Source of the DNA: Campylobacteraceae bacterium
GTDB taxonomy: Bacteria; Campylobacterota; Campylobacteria; Campylobacterales; UBA6016
Direction: 5' to 3'
Length of the DNA stretch: 7,839 nucleotides
NCBI GenBank assembly: GCA_022758985.1
Contig: JAEMQC010000012.1
Coordinates: 1-7,839, forward strand
Both the position numbers and the translations under genes were made by a program. Shown piece by piece: positions 6,758-7,839 of this stretch (positions are counted from its first letter, which is position 1; each line of letters begins with the position of its first letter). Below the pieces are notes generated by a model that worked only from the letters and a program-made list of their open reading frames with translations, did not search any database and was not told the origin of the DNA.

Positions 6758-7386
6758 TGGAAACCCTCAACAATATAAACGTTATCTTTTATCTCGCCGC
6801 ATACCTCATAGGAGCTATTCCATTTGGTGTTGTATTTGCCAAACAATTTGCCGGAGTCGACGTAAGAGAGGCTGGCAGCAAGAGCATAGGCGCTACGAAC
6901 GTGCTTAGAGTCGTAAAAGAAAAAGATCCGGCTCTAGCCAAAAAACTAGGGGCGATGACTCTTGCGGCGGACGCCCTCAAAGCGCTCATACCGCTTGCCG
7001 TCGCCGCTTTTATATTCAAGCTTGACGTATCGGCGCTTTGGGGAATGGGAGTACTTGCGGTACTTGGTCACTGCTTTAGCCCATATCTAGGCTTCGAGGG
7101 GGGCAAAGGTGTTGCTACGGCGTTTGGCGCTCTTCTTTTTCTAGCTCCGCTCAACTCCCTTGTGGCCCTAGCCTGCTGGTTTGTGGCGGCAAAACTACTC
7201 AAAATCTCATCACTCTCATCACTCATAGGTCTTGTCGGACTGCTTGCCTCTTTTTATCTGCCTATTCCGGTGGTATTTGACGCAGGCAGCATGTCACCCG
7301 TGGTCATCATCGCCATACTTGTGGTCTACAAACACATCCCAAATATCATCAGACTCGTAAACGGAGAGGAGAAAAAGGTAGTATGA
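6757..7386 (+). CDS. plsY: acyl-phosphate:glycerol-3-phosphate acyltransferase PlsY
   Basis: PlsY is the inner-membrane enzyme that transfers an acyl group from acyl-phosphate (made by PlsX, not in this window) to glycerol-3-phosphate, starting phospholipid synthesis. The 209-residue product is very hydrophobic with several membrane segments. It carries the three family motifs: GSKSIGATN (40-48, a form of GSGNxGATN), GFEGGKGVAT (102-111) and YKHIPNIIRLVNGEE (191-205). GAIPFG near the N-terminus is also typical. I prefer the ATG at 6757, because METLNN followed by the first membrane segment fits family starts and GGATGGA lies just upstream. An in-frame ATG at 6745 would add MDGL. The stop overlaps the folB start as ATGA, so the two are probably co-translated. 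Confidence 0.94.
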   Translation: METLNNINVIFYLAAYLIGAIPFGVVFAKQFAGVDVREAGSKSIGATNVLRVVKEKDPALAKKLGAMTLAADALKALIPLAVAAFIFKLDVSALWGMGVLAVLGHCFSPYLGFEGGKGVATAFGALLFLAPLNSLVALACWFVAAKLLKISSLSSLIGLVGLLASFYLPIPVVFDAGSMSPVVIIAILVVYKHIPNIIRLVNGEEKKVV

Positions 7387-7712
7387 TGACGCTTGTTATC
7401 GAAGATTTTTCATTTGAGTGTATAGTCGGCATCCTAAAAGAGGAGCGAACAAAAACTCAACCGATAGAAATAACCGCCCTAATAGATTATGAACACGGCA
7501 ATAGCGGATTTTTGGACTATATGAAAATATGCAAAGAGATAAAAAAAGAGTTTGTCATAAAAAAATTTAGACTCTTAGAAGATGCGGCGATCAGCGTCTG
7601 CAACACACTAAAATCCAAAAACCCGCAAATCCTTAAAATCAACATAAAAATCATCAAACCCGAAGTCAGAACGGACGCAAGGGTGGGTGTGGCTTATGAA
7701 GTGGAGTTTTGA
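7383..7712 (+). CDS. folB: dihydroneopterin aldolase family protein FolB
   Basis: FolB converts 7,8-dihydroneopterin to 6-hydroxymethyl-dihydropterin and glycolaldehyde in folate synthesis. The 109-residue product is slightly short for the family (about 115-125). It has the expected N-terminal stretch FECIVGILKEERTKTQPIEI (11-30), Glu66 in LLEDAA at the substrate-binding position, and the catalytic-type lysine Lys92 in IKIIKPEV. Its ATG overlaps the plsY stop (ATGA), with AAGG four bases upstream. A second ATG at 7386 would remove one residue. Campylobacterota FolB proteins are divergent, so an epimerase-like or altered activity is possible, but the key residues are present. Confidence 0.85.
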   Translation: MMTLVIEDFSFECIVGILKEERTKTQPIEITALIDYEHGNSGFLDYMKICKEIKKEFVIKKFRLLEDAAISVCNTLKSKNPQILKINIKIIKPEVRTDARVGVAYEVEF

Positions 7713-7744
7713 TATGCAAACTAATTTGCGCATAGTCGATATGC
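7713..7744. repeat. overlapping small inverted repeats after folB
   Basis: TATGC (7713-7717), GCATA (7730-7734) and TATGC (7740-7744) can form two mutually exclusive hairpins. The first extends through TATGCAAA and TTTGC with a small bulge; the second has a five-base loop GTCGA. No T-run follows on either strand, so a classical intrinsic terminator is not supported. Confidence 0.35.
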
Positions 7745-7750
7745 TATAAT
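7742..7750 (+). promoter_or_regulatory. candidate extended -10 promoter pointing out of the window
   Basis: TGCTATAAT is an exact match to the extended -10 form TGnTATAAT. The -35 region (about 7722-7727) is a poor match. Transcription would start near 7757 and run off the right edge. No convincing plus-strand reading frame starts in the remaining bases, so the target is either a gene with a long leader beyond the edge or an RNA gene. Confidence 0.4.
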
Positions 7751-7751
7751 C

Positions 7752-7839
7752 TCAAATATCAACGGTTTCATAGGCTAAGCTGGCTTGCTGTAGAGTGTTG
7801 CCATTTAAAAACTTACTATCTGATGCATCTATTAAATCT
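7752..7839 (-). CDS. possible C-terminal end of a converging hypothetical gene, cut by the window edge
   Basis: On the minus strand, 28 codons stay open from the right edge to a TGA at 7754-7752. The peptide ends FLNGNTLQQASLAYETVDI and has protein-like composition. An open stretch this short happens often by chance, and I do not recognise a family. It would be convergent with plsY-folB. It conflicts with the plus-strand promoter candidate at 7742-7750, so at most one reading may be right. Confidence 0.22.
   Translation of the reverse strand, partial: DLIDASDSKFLNGNTLQQASLAYETVDI

Noticed and set aside
6874..6900. PlsY motif GSKSIGATN differing from the usual GSGNxGATN
   Set aside because: I recall Ser/Lys variants of this motif in Campylobacterota PlsY, and the remaining motifs are intact, so this looks like a lineage form, not a defect.
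7097..7102. Run of six G residues in plsY that might be a phase-variable tract
   Set aside because: It encodes the conserved Glu-Gly-Gly of the GFEGGKG motif and is shorter than the eight or more G typical of variable tracts in Campylobacter.

Overview
The window looks like a chromosomal stretch from a Campylobacter-type member of the Campylobacterota (Epsilonproteobacteria). The protein sequences fit that group: NadA, NadC, PlsY with its GSKSIGATN motif, FlhB with NPTH, MinC and the start of LpxC. The mid-40s GC content estimated by eye would suit an oral, C. rectus/showae/curvus-like species better than C. jejuni. The genus is inferred from remembered family resemblance, because no search was possible.

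Layout. A block of eight same-direction genes occupies 1-6628 on the minus strand. In transcription order it reads nadA, nadC, sixA-like histidine phosphatase, flhB, a DHH/DHHA1 (NrnA-like) phosphoesterase, an M23 (LytM) peptidase, minC, and the first 188 bases of lpxC, which runs off the left edge. Most junctions overlap or are separated by only a few bases (GTGA, TGATG, TAGTG). The exception is a 46-base gap between flhB and the DHH gene. A 128-base divergent intergenic region (6629-6756) separates nadA from a plus-strand pair, plsY and folB, which overlap as ATGA. The last 127 bases (7713-7839) hold an extended -10-like box, small inverted repeats and the possible end of a converging reading frame.

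Functions. nadA and nadC give two consecutive steps of de novo NAD synthesis. flhB supplies the flagellar export switch. The M23 peptidase, minC and lpxC all serve envelope or division functions (wall trimming, septum placement, lipid A). plsY acylates glycerol-3-phosphate and folB works in folate synthesis. This is a housekeeping neighbourhood with no mobile element, CRISPR array, tRNA, rRNA or defence island visible.

The most unusual point is in lpxC. Codon 48 is an in-frame TAG, and the reading frame continues with good LpxC-like sequence on both sides of it. A residue normally Gly in the GLHxG motif is also Ala. Unless this is a base-call error, the first committed enzyme of lipid A synthesis is interrupted. 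I found no convincing undescribed system. The other items worth checking are the repeat-rich nadA/plsY intergenic region and the unexplained right-hand end.
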